A stretch of 64,000 bases of DNA from Anisakis pegreffii (GCA_035041965.1 JAPYMA010003064.1:1-64000); one strand, 5' to 3'. Shown: positions 11,714 to 28,147, numbered from the stretch's first letter. Notes: generated by a model from the letters alone, not told the origin. Numbers and translations are program-made.

Positions 11714-14022
11714 GATTTTATACTTATGATACAGTTACAAGGTGGACGGTTCAGAAAGCTACGTTTATTGAGTTTGAATAAGTGCGATTGATATTCAGAA
11801 AAAAATCTGTTAATTGTAAGGAGTACGATTTTACAAGAAAAAAGCATAAAATTAAATGTAGAAAAAATTACACAAGCAAAGAAATATGAAAGCGTTGAGA
11901 AGATAACTATGGAAATGACGAGCGATGAACGGTAGATGGGACATTTAGAATGTAATTGCATGCACAATTACACGCAATGAATTTATCAGCAGACAAATTT
12001 TATGAGGAGACAACGAAATCAAAAGATCGGTGGCGGAATCAAGGTATAATATTGTTGACATCCTCAAACGTCTGGAAGAAACTCGACAGAAATCTAAACA
12101 ATGCTTCCGTTTCACAAAACAACTTCTCACTGTCCAAGTTATTTCCCGAAGCTATTTCACGAAATCTTTTTCGGAAACAGCAACTCAATTCAAGTTCAAT
12201 GAAAGAAATGAAAGTAAAATAAAAACGAGAAAGAAACCAACGAAACGAGTTAAAACAGATTAACACGCGACCATACGATTAAAAGACACTCATCGAAGGC
12301 AAATGAATTCGAAAAAATAGCAAAAACAAGAAAATTCTCTGATGAAATTACAAGATAAAGAAAAAATAACAGACGCAATCAAAATACTATCTGTCAAGAT
12401 CATTGAATTCCTCCATCATTAAAATATTTCAGTGATATTCAGATTAGCTAAACACCCACTCATTGCTCATTCACTAATGCATTTTTTGCTGAGAAAACAG
12501 AGGATAAAAGAAGAAAATCGCACGCGAAAAACATTTCATTCGAATGCAGCAAAAATGAATTCCAATCATTGACGAACAACGAACACATAAAACATTTCAT
12601 ACAAATGAAAATGGAAAGTCCGTATATCATGAAAAAACAATTGAATGTACGACTCCAGCAATTTGAATTTGCAAAAAAAGAAAACGACGGTGAAAGGCAG
12701 CATTCCACGATGAAAAGGCACAATCACCAAGTGAACGATCACCATTAAGTTGAAAATAGTGAAGAAACCTTTTCAAAAAAGTGAAAATAAAGTGAAAATG
12801 AATGAAAAAGAAAAACAAGTCAACGAATGAAATGTTATGAGGTCATGAGAGTAGTCCATACGTCTCGATTCTAAACAGTGGAATGAAACTTTAAGAAAAA
12901 AAGAATGGATACACGAAAAAACGAGTCAACTGAAAATAAAAATCGTGATGGAATAAAAAATAAAACTGCATAATATTTACACGGATTGTAACATTTAGTA
13001 GTAAAGGGATTGCAGTAAATTATTATGCGTAATCGCGCATGCACTTCATCAAAAACAAACGGAACTATCGCTATCATAAGTCAAATATCAGCTTCAACCA
13101 ATTTCGATAAATTTCTCCCCATATATCAAAAAAGTCTTTGATTTTCATTCAAAACGGTTGAATTCTTGATCTCAAATGACAGACTGAAATCTCAAATCGT
13201 CTGATTTAACAACGCTCACTGGATGCAAATAATTCGATGCGTTTGACCTAGTTGTTAGAACATTCTAATCGACCGCACATAACAAGCCTCACTGATATTT
13301 CTACGACAACTAAATTTGCATACCACAATAACAGCATTTCCCCAATACACGATTAAATTGAAACAAATCCCAAATTGAAATAAAACGGTGACAACGCATA
13401 AAATAGAACATAACATCAATACTGCGGATAATATCTAATCATCAATTGAAGTCAGTATACTTCAACAAATCTTAAACAATCGCTAATACCTCAATTTCCT
13501 TTCTTCCAACTAAAAAATGAAACAAGCGAGAATAAATTTGAAGGGAGTAGATTGAACACATTACTACTTCTTACAGAAACCCTCCTAAAATTGTAACTGC
13601 AGATTCAGTAACTGTAGATTTCACTTCATCAGCGTCATAAACACGCTATGAACAAATAGAAGTAATCCAGATTTACCTACTCTACTTATGAAAAAGGGTA
13701 TAATACCTATAAATATTAAAGCTTGTCCTAAGAAAATACTTGTTACAATATCATCAACACTGAAAAATTGAGATATAACCAGTATTAATAGAGAAATAAC
13801 CAGTTTAGAAGTTTAAGATCAATTCCTAAATTTAACGTTTCCCAGTTCAAATCTACAGACATTCAATCCTTTTGCCTTATCGCTATACATACATTGCCCT
13901 CAACAAAAATCTCGCTTACTTCGATCGCAGTACTACCTACTGACAACATACAACAAGCACAACAATATCATGAATTACAGTAAAATTAAATGAGACAAAA
14001 CAAGTCGGATAATATCAAATAC

Positions 14023-14052
14023 AATAATAATAATAATAATAATAATAATAAT
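14023..14052. repeat. (AAT)10 microsatellite
   Basis: Ten uninterrupted AAT triplets in the intergenic region just downstream of the MCM6 stop codon. Confidence 0.9.
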
Positions 14053-14241
14053 CATAAAGATAAACATAAACGCATTCAAACACATTGCTAACAAACTGCG
14101 AAATTGTGCTAAAAATAACCAAAAAAATGACAAAAATCATTCAATAAAAATATAACCGTCAAACGAACGATAAAACCACATCATCATTCACAATTACGAA
14201 TACCTTTCAAAAACTAAATCAAAATAATGCGCAACAGTTAA

Positions 14242-19889
<5,648 letters not shown>

Positions 19890-19922
19890 GATGTCGGATT
19901 ATTTCCTCACCAACAGTTATTA

Positions 19923-19932
19923 CCTGAAAACC
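19923..19932 (-). promoter_or_regulatory. Acceptor site in MCM6 5' UTR
   Basis: On the minus strand GGTTTTCAG/GT ends 33 nt before the MCM6 ATG. It is a plausible spliced-leader acceptor or the end of a 5' UTR intron. Confidence 0.35.
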
Positions 19933-20206
19933 AGACTTAATCACCATCCAATTCTTTAAAACTTATCTCAGCCAATTTAACCAAAATTATTGTCCGTACA
20001 ATTTTAAGAAGCCATGAAAATGATATTTCTGAAGCCATGAAAAATACTATTGCATGAGATTATACACTTGAGATAATCGAAAGTGATCTAGTAAAAGATT
20101 CAAGAGTTCAAAAATTGTACGAGAAAAAATTTTAGCGCTCTGATCAGAGAGAAAGAAGAAAACGCGCACAGAGCGGTAACGAAGAGAGCAAATCGATTCG
20201 CAACGA

Positions 20207-20214
20207 TTTCGCGC
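20207..20214. promoter_or_regulatory. Candidate E2F site upstream of MCM6
   Basis: TTTCGCGC matches the E2F consensus TTTSSCGC and lies about 320 bp upstream of the MCM6 start, in a locally CpG-rich patch (20160-20215). MCM genes are classic E2F targets in animals; function here is inferred. Confidence 0.4.
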
Positions 20215-21093
20215 GTAAACTTTTAAAACTAGTTGATCAAATCAACTCTCCACACGATAGCGAATGTGTTTAAGAGCACCACATACCCAACATCGAAAAT
20301 GAATAGTATCACGTACAAAGGTTTTGCGCCACTTGACAATTGTATTTCCTCGAGTGAGTGGATGACGTGAAATTGACACGGTCAATCATTTCAATTGTAC
20401 AATAATACACACCAATTCATAAAGAGTTTTCCATACTGAGCAAATGAATGAACCGACTCAAGCAGTTCCACGAAACCAAGAAACGCTTATACACGGATAT
20501 AGATATATTTGAACAAAGCGAAATTCCGCATTAAAATTGAATCGGGAACTGAATGAATCTGTCGCTAAGAAAACAAACACTCCTCACGCGCAAACGATAG
20601 CCTATGAATTCTTGGTTATTTTGCTGATCCCATACGGATATCTGATGTAACAGAGGCAAATAGTGGAAGAGTTTAAGTCAGGTTGAAATTGTGCAACGTG
20701 ACCCCACCACTACACCAACCCACCACGTTAACAACAGATGTGTCCCAGACAGCATTAATTCTAAAAGCACCACCGAAACGGTCATTCTGCGATCCATGCG
20801 GCAACAAATGCAAACCTACCGATACGAAAATCTGCATGTACCACAAACTTAGAAATCCTTACAGATGTAACGACACCAAGAAATTACTGTGGTGTTGTTC
20901 AAACTCGCACCTATGAATGCGGAGCACCTAAAACACCCTTTTCAATGACTCCACGTCATCCATCATCCCAGAACACCAACAGAGCAGCACTAGTTGATCA
21001 GGCGTCTCACAAAACTGCACCACACCGGGCATTCACACGAACCTGACCGAAAAAAACCATATTACCCTAAACCTCGCTCCTGCATAAAACAGA
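20215..21093. other. Region between MCM6 and the tRNA array
   Basis: No gene firmly recognised. From about 20683 the + strand becomes C/A-rich and contains one Cys-rich frame (20683-20916). Confidence 0.4.
20683..20916 (+). CDS. Unrecognised 77-codon Cys-rich ORF, doubtful
   Basis: Frame with eight Cys in 77 residues, including FCDPCGNKC and WCC, starting at a TTG. I recognise no family and see no signal peptide or flanking splice logic. Composition differs from the surroundings (C/A-rich), so it may be an exon, a small secreted-type protein fragment or repeat-derived chance sequence. Confidence 0.15.
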   Translation: MKLCNVTPPLHQPTTLTTDVSQTALILKAPPKRSFCDPCGNKCKPTDTKICMYHKLRNPYRCNDTKKLLWCCSNSHL

Positions 21094-21155
21094 CTGCTTT
21101 CTCGCAGGAAGGTTGATTCTTGAGTCTGGGCGTTAGACCACTCGGCCATCCGTGC
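21094..21155 (-). pseudogene. tRNA-Leu(CAA) 5'-half fragment at array edge
   Basis: Matches the 5' exon and most of the intron of the CAA gene but lacks the 3' half and has substitutions and a deletion in the D-arm/anticodon-stem part. It marks the left boundary of the array and is followed by a full spacer B. Confidence 0.8.
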
Positions 21156-21251
21156 ATGTATATCTGTTCATTTAGGGGAACAATTGCTGAAAAATATCAT
21201 CAATTCCTCCTAAATGAATCCCAGGAAGAAAGAATCCAACACCAAAATGTT

Positions 21252-21368
21252 TGCACGGAGTGGGATTCGAACCCACGCATCGATAACGATACCAGAACGC
21301 CCATCCTGCTTTCTCGCAGGAAGATTGATTCTTGAGTCTGGCGCCTTAGACCACTCGGCCATCCGTGC
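21252..21368 (-). tRNA. tRNA-Leu(CAA) C1
   Basis: Reference copy. Acceptor GCACGGA/TCCGTGC pairs fully, anticodon stem is CCAGA/TCTGG, the loop reads CT-CAA-G and then a 33-nt intron follows; long variable arm typical of leucine tRNA; discriminator A. Confidence 0.95.
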
Positions 21369-21451
21369 TCCTGAAAACTATTGTCAATCATTCGATTTTC
21401 GGATCCACGATAAAAATTGCAAAGAGAAATATTCCAGAAGAAAAAGATTAT

Positions 21452-21567
21452 TGCACGGAGTGGGGTTCGAACCCACGCATCGATTACGATACCAGAACAC
21501 TCAGTTTCTGACGAACGCAGAAGCATTTTCTTAAGTCTGGCGCCTTAGACCACTCGGCCATCCGTGC
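21452..21567 (-). tRNA. tRNA-Leu(UAA) U1
   Basis: Reference copy. Same body as the CAA gene but the loop reads CT-TAA-G, with a different 32-nt intron. Its 5' flank is spacer A, so it is the first of a UAA-UAA pair. Confidence 0.95.
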
Positions 21568-21650
21568 TCCTGAAAACTATTGTCAATCATTCGATTTTCG
21601 GATCCACGATAAAAATTGCAAAGAGAAATATTCCAGAAGAAAAAGATTAT

Positions 21651-21766
21651 TGCACGGAGTGGGGTTCGAACCCACGCATCGATTACGATACCAGAACACT
21701 CAGTTTCTGACGAACGCAGAAGCATTTTCTTAAGTCTGGCGCCTTAGACCACTCGGCCATCCGTGC
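21651..21766 (-). tRNA. tRNA-Leu(UAA) U2
   Basis: Consensus; second of a UAA pair, 5' flank spacer B. Confidence 0.95.
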
Positions 21767-21862
21767 ATGTATATCTGTTCATTTAGGGGAACAATTGCTG
21801 AAAAATATCATCAATTCCTCCTAAAAGAATCCCAGGAAGATTGAATCCAACACCAAAATGTT

Positions 21863-21979
21863 TGCACGGAGTGGGATTCGAACCCACGCATCGATAACGA
21901 TACCAGAACGCCCATCCTGCTTTCTCGCAGGAAGATTGATTCTTGAGTCTGGCGCCTTAGACCACTCGGCCATCCGTGC
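21863..21979 (-). tRNA. tRNA-Leu(CAA) C2
   Basis: Consensus; 3' flank has the GATTGAATCC variant of spacer B. Confidence 0.95.
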
Positions 21980-22062
21980 TCCTGAAAACTATTGTCAATC
22001 ATTCGATTTTCGGATCCACGATAAAAATTGCAAAGAGAAATATTCCAGAAGAAAAAGATTAT

Positions 22063-22178
22063 TGCACGGAGTGGGGTTCGAACCCACGCATCGATTACGA
22101 TACCAGAACACTCAGTTTCTGACGAACGCAGAAGCATTTTCTTAAGTCTGGCGCCTTAGACCACTCGGCCATCCGTGC
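22063..22178 (-). tRNA. tRNA-Leu(UAA) U3
   Basis: Consensus copy. Confidence 0.95.
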
Positions 22179-22274
22179 ATGTATATCTGTTCATTTAGGG
22201 GAACAATTGCTGAAAAATATCATCAATTCCTCCTAAAAGAATCCCAGGAAGAAAGAATCCAACACCAAAATGTT

Positions 22275-22391
22275 TGCACGGAGTGGGATTCGAACCCACG
22301 CATCGATAACGATACCAGAACGCCCATCCTGCTTTCTCGCAGGAAGATTGATTCTTGAGTCTGGCGCCTTAGACCACTCGGCCATCCGTGC
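22275..22391 (-). tRNA. tRNA-Leu(CAA) C3
   Basis: Consensus copy. Confidence 0.95.
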
Positions 22392-22474
22392 TCCTGAAAA
22401 CTATTGTCAATCATTCGATTTTCGGATCCACGATAAAAATTGCAAAGAGAAATATTCCAGAAGAAAAAGATTAT

Positions 22475-22590
22475 TGCACGGAGTGGGGTTCGAACCCACG
22501 CATCGATTACGATACCAGAACACTCAGTTTCTGACGAACGCAGAAGCATTTTCTTAAGTCTGGCGCCTTAGACCACTCGGCCATCCGTGC
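22475..22590 (-). tRNA. tRNA-Leu(UAA) U4
   Basis: Consensus copy. Confidence 0.95.
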
Positions 22591-22686
22591 ATGTATATCT
22601 GTTCATTTAGGGGAACAATTGCTGAAAAATATCATCAATTCCTCCTAAAAGAATCCCAGGAAGAAAGAATCCAACACCAAAATGTT

Positions 22687-22803
22687 TGCACGGAGTGGGA
22701 TTCGAACCCACGCATCGATAACGATACCAGAACGCCCATCCTGCTTTCTCGCAGGAAGATTGATTCTTGAGTCTGGCGCCTTAGACCACTCGGCCATCCG
22801 TGC
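22687..22803 (-). tRNA. tRNA-Leu(CAA) C4
   Basis: Consensus copy. Confidence 0.95.
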
Positions 22804-22886
22804 TCCTGAAAACTATTGTCAATCATTCGATTTTCGGATCCACGATAAAAATTGCAAAGAGAAATATTCCAGAAGAAAAAGATTAT

Positions 22887-23002
22887 TGCACGGAGTGGGG
22901 TTCGAACCCACGCATCGATTACGATACCAGAACACTCAGTTTCTGACGAACGCAGAAGCATTTTCTTAAGTCTGGCGCCTTAGACCACTCGGCCATCCGT
23001 GC
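22887..23002 (-). tRNA. tRNA-Leu(UAA) U5
   Basis: Consensus copy. Confidence 0.95.
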
Positions 23003-23098
23003 ATGTATATCTGTTCATTTAGGGGAACAATTGCTGAAAAATATCATCAATTCCTCCTAAAAGAATCCCAGGAAGAAAGAATCCAACACCAAAATGTT

Positions 23099-23217
23099 TG
23101 CACGGAGTGGGATTCGAACCCACGCATCGATAACGATACCAGAACGCCCATCCTGCTTTCTCGCAGGAAGATTGATTCTTGAGTCTGGCGCCTTAGGACC
23201 ACTTCGGCCATCCGGGC
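23099..23217 (-). pseudogene. tRNA-Leu(CAA) C5, damaged
   Basis: Two single-base insertions in the D arm and a change to GCCCGGA in the acceptor 5' strand, which mispairs base pair 3. It shares the acceptor change and a spacer-A variant (AAAGTGAAAT) with C18, so both descend from one variant unit. Confidence 0.65.
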
Positions 23218-23300
23218 TCCTGAAAACTATTGTCAATCATTCGATTTTCGGATCCACGATAAAAATTGCAAAGTGAAATATTCCAGAAGAAAAAGATTAT

Positions 23301-23416
23301 TGCACGGAGTGGGGTTCGAACCCACGCATCGATTACGATACCAGAACACTCAGTTTCTGACGAACGCAGAAGCATTTTCTTAAGTCTGGCGCCTTAGACC
23401 ACTCGGCCATCCGTGC
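23301..23416 (-). tRNA. tRNA-Leu(UAA) U6
   Basis: Consensus copy. Confidence 0.95.
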
Positions 23417-23512
23417 ATGTATATCTGTTCATTTAGGGGAACAATTGCTGAAAAATATCATCAATTCCTCCTAAAAGAATCCCAGGAAGAAAGAATCCAA
23501 CACCAAAATGTT

Positions 23513-23629
23513 TGCACGGAGTGGGATTCGAACCCACGCATCGATAACGATACCAGAACGCCCATCCTGCTTTCTCGCAGGAAGATTGATTCTTGAGTCT
23601 GGCGCCTTAGACCACTCGGCCATCCGTGC
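23513..23629 (-). tRNA. tRNA-Leu(CAA) C6
   Basis: Consensus copy. Confidence 0.95.
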
Positions 23630-23712
23630 TCCTGAAAACTATTGTCAATCATTCGATTTTCGGATCCACGATAAAAATTGCAAAGAGAAATATTCCAGAA
23701 GAAAAAGATTAT

Positions 23713-23828
23713 TGCACGGAGTGGGGTTCGAACCCACGCATCGATTACGATACCAGAACACTCAGTTTCTGACGAACGCAGAAGCATTTTCTTAAGTCTG
23801 GCGCCTTAGACCACTCGGCCATCCGTGC
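23713..23828 (-). tRNA. tRNA-Leu(UAA) U7
   Basis: Consensus copy. Confidence 0.95.
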
Positions 23829-23924
23829 ATGTATATCTGTTCATTTAGGGGAACAATTGCTGAAAAATATCATCAATTCCTCCTAAAAGAATCCCAGGAA
23901 GAAAGAATCCAACACCAAAATGTT

Positions 23925-24041
23925 TGCACGGAGTGGGATTCGAACCCACGCATCGATAACGATACCAGAACGCCCATCCTGCTTTCTCGCAGGAAGATTG
24001 ATTCTTGAGTCTGGCGCCTTAGACCACTCGGCCATCCGTGC
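23925..24041 (-). tRNA. tRNA-Leu(CAA) C7
   Basis: Consensus copy. Confidence 0.95.
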
Positions 24042-24124
24042 TCCTGAAAACTATTGTCAATCATTCGATTTTCGGATCCACGATAAAAATTGCAAAGAGA
24101 AATATTCCAGAAGAAAAAGATTAT

Positions 24125-24240
24125 TGCACGGAGTGGGGTTCGAACCCACGCATCGATTACGATACCAGAACACTCAGTTTCTGACGAACGCAGAAGCATT
24201 TTCTTAAGTCTGGCGCCTTAGACCACTCGGCCATCCGTGC
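24125..24240 (-). tRNA. tRNA-Leu(UAA) U8
   Basis: Consensus; 5' flank spacer B has TTTCGGGG in place of TTTAGGGG. Confidence 0.95.
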
Positions 24241-24336
24241 ATGTATATCTGTTCATTTCGGGGAACAATTGCTGAAAAATATCATCAATTCCCCCTAAAA
24301 GAATCCCAGGAAGATTGAATCCAACACCAAAATGTT

Positions 24337-24453
24337 TGCACGGAGTGGGATTCGAACCCACGCATCGATAACGATACCAGAACGCCCATCCTGCTTTCTC
24401 GCAGGAAGATTGATTCTTGAGTCTGGCGCCTTAGACCACTCGGCCATCCGTGC
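24337..24453 (-). tRNA. tRNA-Leu(CAA) C8
   Basis: Consensus gene; both flanking spacers carry point variants. Confidence 0.95.
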
Positions 24454-24536
24454 TCCTGAAAACTATTGTCAATCATTCCATTTTCGGATCCACGATAAAA
24501 ATTGCAAAGAGAAATATTCCAGAAGAAAAAGATTAT

Positions 24537-24652
24537 TGCACGGAGTGGGGTTCGAACCCACGCATCGATTACGATACCAGAACACTCAGTTTCTGACGAA
24601 CGCAGAAGCATTTTCTTAAGTCTGGCGCCTTAGACCACTCGGCCATCCGTGC
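24537..24652 (-). tRNA. tRNA-Leu(UAA) U9
   Basis: Consensus copy. Confidence 0.95.
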
Positions 24653-24748
24653 ATGTATATCTGTTCATTTCGGGGAACAATTGCTGAAAAATATCATCAA
24701 TTCCTCCTAAAAGAATCCCAGGAAGAAAGAATCCAACACCAAAATGTT

Positions 24749-24865
24749 TGCACGGAGTGGGATTCGAACCCACGCATCGATAACGATACCAGAACGCCCA
24801 TCCTGCTTTCTCGCAGGAAGATTGATTCTTGAGTCTGGCGCCTTAGACCACTCGGCCATCCGTGC
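24749..24865 (-). tRNA. tRNA-Leu(CAA) C9
   Basis: Consensus copy. Confidence 0.95.
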
Positions 24866-24948
24866 TCCTGAAAACTATTGTCAATCATTCGATTTTCGGA
24901 TCCACGATAAAAATTGCAAAGAGAAATATTCCAGAAGAAAAAGATTAT

Positions 24949-25064
24949 TGCACGGAGTGGGGTTCGAACCCACGCATCGATTACGATACCAGAACACTCA
25001 GTTTCTGACGAACGCAGAAGCATTTTCTTAAGTCTGGCGCCTTAGACCACTCGGCCATCCGTGC
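24949..25064 (-). tRNA. tRNA-Leu(UAA) U10
   Basis: Consensus copy. Confidence 0.95.
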
Positions 25065-25160
25065 ATGTATATCTGTTCATTTAGGGGAACAATTGCTGAA
25101 AAATATCATCAATTCCTCCTAAAAGAATCCCAGGAAGAAAGAATCCAACACCAAAATGTT

Positions 25161-25277
25161 TGCACGGAGTGGGATTCGAACCCACGCATCGATAACGATA
25201 CCAGAACGCCCATCCTGCTTTCTCGCAGGAAGATTGATTCTTGAGTCTGGCGCCTTAGACCACTCGGCCATCCGTGC
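25161..25277 (-). tRNA. tRNA-Leu(CAA) C10
   Basis: Consensus gene beside a damaged spacer A. Confidence 0.95.
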
Positions 25278-25358
25278 TCCTGAAAACTATTGTCAATCAT
25301 TCCGATTTTCGGATCCCGATAAAAATTGCAAGAAATATTCCAGAAGAGAACAGATTAT

Positions 25359-25476
25359 TGCACGGAGTGGGGTTCAGACCCACGCACGCATCGATTACGA
25401 TACCAGAACACTCAGTTTCTGACGAACGCAGAAGCATTTTCAAGTCTGGCGCCTTAGACCACTCGGCCATCCGTGC
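25359..25476 (-). pseudogene. tRNA-Leu(UAA) U11, damaged
   Basis: The T loop is changed and a 4-base duplication lies next to the T stem. A deletion at the anticodon removes part of TAAG, so the loop no longer reads UAA. Confidence 0.8.
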
Positions 25477-25572
25477 ATGTATATCTGTTCATTTCGGGGA
25501 ACAATTGCTGAAAAATATCATCAATTCCTCCTAAATGAATCCCAGGAAGATTGAATCCAACACCAAAATGTT

Positions 25573-25689
25573 TGCACGGAGTGGGATTCGAACCCACGCA
25601 TCGATAACGATACCAGAACGCCCATCCTGCTTTCTCGCAGGAAGATTGATTCTTGAGTCTGGCGCCTTAGACCACTCGGCCATCCGTGC
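25573..25689 (-). tRNA. tRNA-Leu(CAA) C11
   Basis: Consensus copy. Confidence 0.95.
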
Positions 25690-25772
25690 TCCTGAAAACT
25701 ATTGTCAATCATTCGATTTTCGGATCCACGATAAAAATTGCAAAGAGAAATATTCCAGAAGAAAAAGATTAT

Positions 25773-25888
25773 TGCACGGAGTGGGGTTCGAACCCACGCA
25801 TCGATTACGATACCAGAACACTCAGTTTCTGACGAACGCAGAAGCATTTTCTTAAGTCTGGCGCCTTAGACCACTCGGCCATCCGTGC
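25773..25888 (-). tRNA. tRNA-Leu(UAA) U12
   Basis: Consensus copy. Confidence 0.95.
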
Positions 25889-25984
25889 ATGTATATCTGT
25901 TCATTTAGGGGAACAATTGCTGAAAAATATCATCAATTCCTCCTAAAAGAATCCCAGGAAGAAAGAATCCAACACCAAAATGTT

Positions 25985-26101
25985 TGCACGGAGTGGGATT
26001 CGAACCCACGCATCGATAACGATACCAGAACGCCCATCCTGCTTTCTCGCAGGAAGATTGATTCTTGAGTCTGGCGCCTTAGACCACTCGGCCATCCGTG
26101 C
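25985..26101 (-). tRNA. tRNA-Leu(CAA) C12
   Basis: Consensus copy. Confidence 0.95.
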
Positions 26102-26184
26102 TCCTGAAAACTATTGTCAATCATTCCATTTTCGGATCCACGATAAAAATTGCAAAGAGAAATATTCCAGAAGATAAAGATTAT

Positions 26185-26300
26185 TGCACGGAGTGGGGTT
26201 CGAACCCACGCATCGATTACGATACCGGAACACTCAGTTTCTGACGAACGCAGAAGCATTTTCCTAAGTCTGGCGCCTTAGACCACTCGGCCATCCGTGC
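26185..26300 (-). tRNA. tRNA-Leu with UAG anticodon (UAA-type copy U13)
   Basis: One A-to-G change turns the loop CT-TAA-G into CT-TAG-G, predicting a reader of CUA/CUG codons that is still leucine. A second change creates one mismatch (A29-C41) in the anticodon stem. Rest of the gene, intron and terminator are intact. Either a new isoacceptor or an early pseudogene. Confidence 0.7.
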
Positions 26301-26396
26301 ATGTATATCTGTTCATTTAGGGGAACAATTGCTGAAAAATATCATCAATTCCCCCTAAAAGAATCCCAGGAAGATTGAATCCAACACCAAAATGTT

Positions 26397-26513
26397 TGCA
26401 CGGAGTGGGATTCGAACCCACGCATCGATAACGATACCAGAACGCCCATCCTGCTTTCTCGCAGGAAGATTGATTCTTGAGTCTGGCGCCTTAGACCACT
26501 CGGCCATCCGTGC
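26397..26513 (-). tRNA. tRNA-Leu(CAA) C13
   Basis: Consensus copy. Confidence 0.95.
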
Positions 26514-26596
26514 TCCTGAAAACTATTGTCAATCATTCGATTTTCGGATCCACGATAAAAATTGCAAAGAGAAATATTCCAGAAGAAAAAGATTAT

Positions 26597-26712
26597 TGCA
26601 CGGAGTGGGGTTCGAACCCACGCATCGATTACGATACCAGAACACTCAGTTTCTGACGAACGCAGAAGCATTTTCTTAAGTCTGGCGCCTTAGACCACTC
26701 GGCCATCCGTGC
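26597..26712 (-). tRNA. tRNA-Leu(UAA) U14
   Basis: Consensus copy. Confidence 0.95.
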
Positions 26713-26808
26713 ATGTATATCTGTTCATTTAGGGGAACAATTGCTGAAAAATATCATCAATTCCTCCTAAAAGAATCCCAGGAAGAAAGAATCCAACACC
26801 AAAATGTT

Positions 26809-26925
26809 TGCACGGAGTGGGATTCGAACCCACGCATCGATAACGATACCAGAACGCCCATCCTGCTTTCTCGCAGGAAGATTGATTCTTGAGTCTGGCG
26901 CCTTAGACCACTCGGCCATCCGTGC
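26809..26925 (-). tRNA. tRNA-Leu(CAA) C14
   Basis: Consensus copy. Confidence 0.95.
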
Positions 26926-27008
26926 TCCTGAAAACTATTGTCAATCATTCGATTTTCGGATCCACGATAAAAATTGCAAAGAGAAATATTCCAGAAGAAA
27001 AAGATTAT

Positions 27009-27124
27009 TGCACGGAGTGGGGTTCGAACCCACGCATCGATTACGATACCAGAACACTCAGTTTCTGACGAACGCAGAAGCATTTTCTTAAGTCTGGCGC
27101 CTTAGACCACTCGGCCATCCGTGC
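27009..27124 (-). tRNA. tRNA-Leu(UAA) U15
   Basis: Consensus; first of a UAA pair. Confidence 0.95.
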
Positions 27125-27207
27125 TCCTGAAAACTATTGTCAATCATTCGATTTTCGGATCCACGATAAAAATTGCAAAGAGAAATATTCCAGAAGAAAA
27201 AGATTAT

Positions 27208-27323
27208 TGCACGGAGTGGGGTTCGAACCCACGCATCGATTACGATACCAGAACACTCAGTTTCTGACGAACGCAGAAGCATTTTCTTAAGTCTGGCGCC
27301 TTAGACCACTCGGCCATCCGTGC
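27208..27323 (-). tRNA. tRNA-Leu(UAA) U16
   Basis: Consensus; second of a UAA pair. Confidence 0.95.
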
Positions 27324-27419
27324 ATGTATATCTGTTCATTTAGGGGAACAATTGCTGAAAAATATCATCAATTCCTCCTAAAAGAATCCCAGGAAGAAAG
27401 AATCCAACACCAAAATGTT

Positions 27420-27536
27420 TGCACGGAGTGGGATTCGAACCCACGCATCGATAACGATACCAGAACGCCCATCCTGCTTTCTCGCAGGAAGATTGATTCT
27501 TGAGTCTGGCGCCTTAGACCACTCGGCCATCCGTGC
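27420..27536 (-). tRNA. tRNA-Leu(CAA) C15
   Basis: Consensus copy. Confidence 0.95.
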
Positions 27537-27619
27537 TCCTGAAAACTATTGTCAATCATTCGATTTTCGGATCCACGATAAAAATTGCAAAGAGAAATAT
27601 TCCAGAAGAAAAAGATTAT

Positions 27620-27735
27620 TGCACGGAGTGGGGTTCGAACCCACGCATCGATTACGATACCAGAACACTCAGTTTCTGACGAACGCAGAAGCATTTTCTT
27701 AAGTCTGGCGCCTTAGACCACTCGGCCATCCGTGC
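27620..27735 (-). tRNA. tRNA-Leu(UAA) U17
   Basis: Consensus copy. Confidence 0.95.
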
Positions 27736-27831
27736 ATGTATATCTGTTCATTTAGGGGAACAATTGCTGAAAAATATCATCAATTCCTCCTAAAAGAATC
27801 CCAGGAAGAAAGAATCCAACACCAAAATGTT

Positions 27832-27948
27832 TGCACGGAGTGGGATTCGAACCCACGCATCGATAACGATACCAGAACGCCCATCCTGCTTTCTCGCAGG
27901 AAGATTGATTCTTGAGTCTGGCGCCTTAGACCACTCGGCCATCCGTGC
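27832..27948 (-). tRNA. tRNA-Leu(CAA) C16
   Basis: Consensus gene; spacer A carries TTGTGAATC, a variant shared with C27. Confidence 0.95.
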
Positions 27949-28031
27949 TCCTGAAAACTATTGTGAATCATTCGATTTTCGGATCCACGATAAAAATTGC
28001 AAAGAGAAATATTCCAGAAGAAAAAGATTAT

Positions 28032-28147
28032 TGCACGGAGTGGGGTTCGAACCCACGCATCGATTACGATACCAGAACACTCAGTTTCTGACGAACGCAG
28101 AAGCATTTTCTTAAGTCTGGCGCCTTAGACCACTCGGCCATCCGTGC
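28032..28147 (-). tRNA. tRNA-Leu(UAA) U18
   Basis: Consensus; first of a UAA pair. Confidence 0.95.

Larger units (their letters stand above)
10929..14241. other. Intergenic between convergent PEPD and MCM6
   Basis: Holds both 3' UTRs but no recognised gene. The longest frame is 119 codons on - (11608-11967), hydrophobic at its N-terminus and without recognisable similarity. A K/R/S-rich frame on + (11956-12266) is compatible with A-rich chance sequence. An (AAT)10 microsatellite and one small hairpin (11682-11713) are present. Confidence 0.5.

Noticed and set aside
11608..11967. 119-codon minus-strand ORF between PEPD and MCM6
   Set aside because: No recognisable similarity. Several ORFs of this length are expected by chance in 64 kb of AT-rich DNA.
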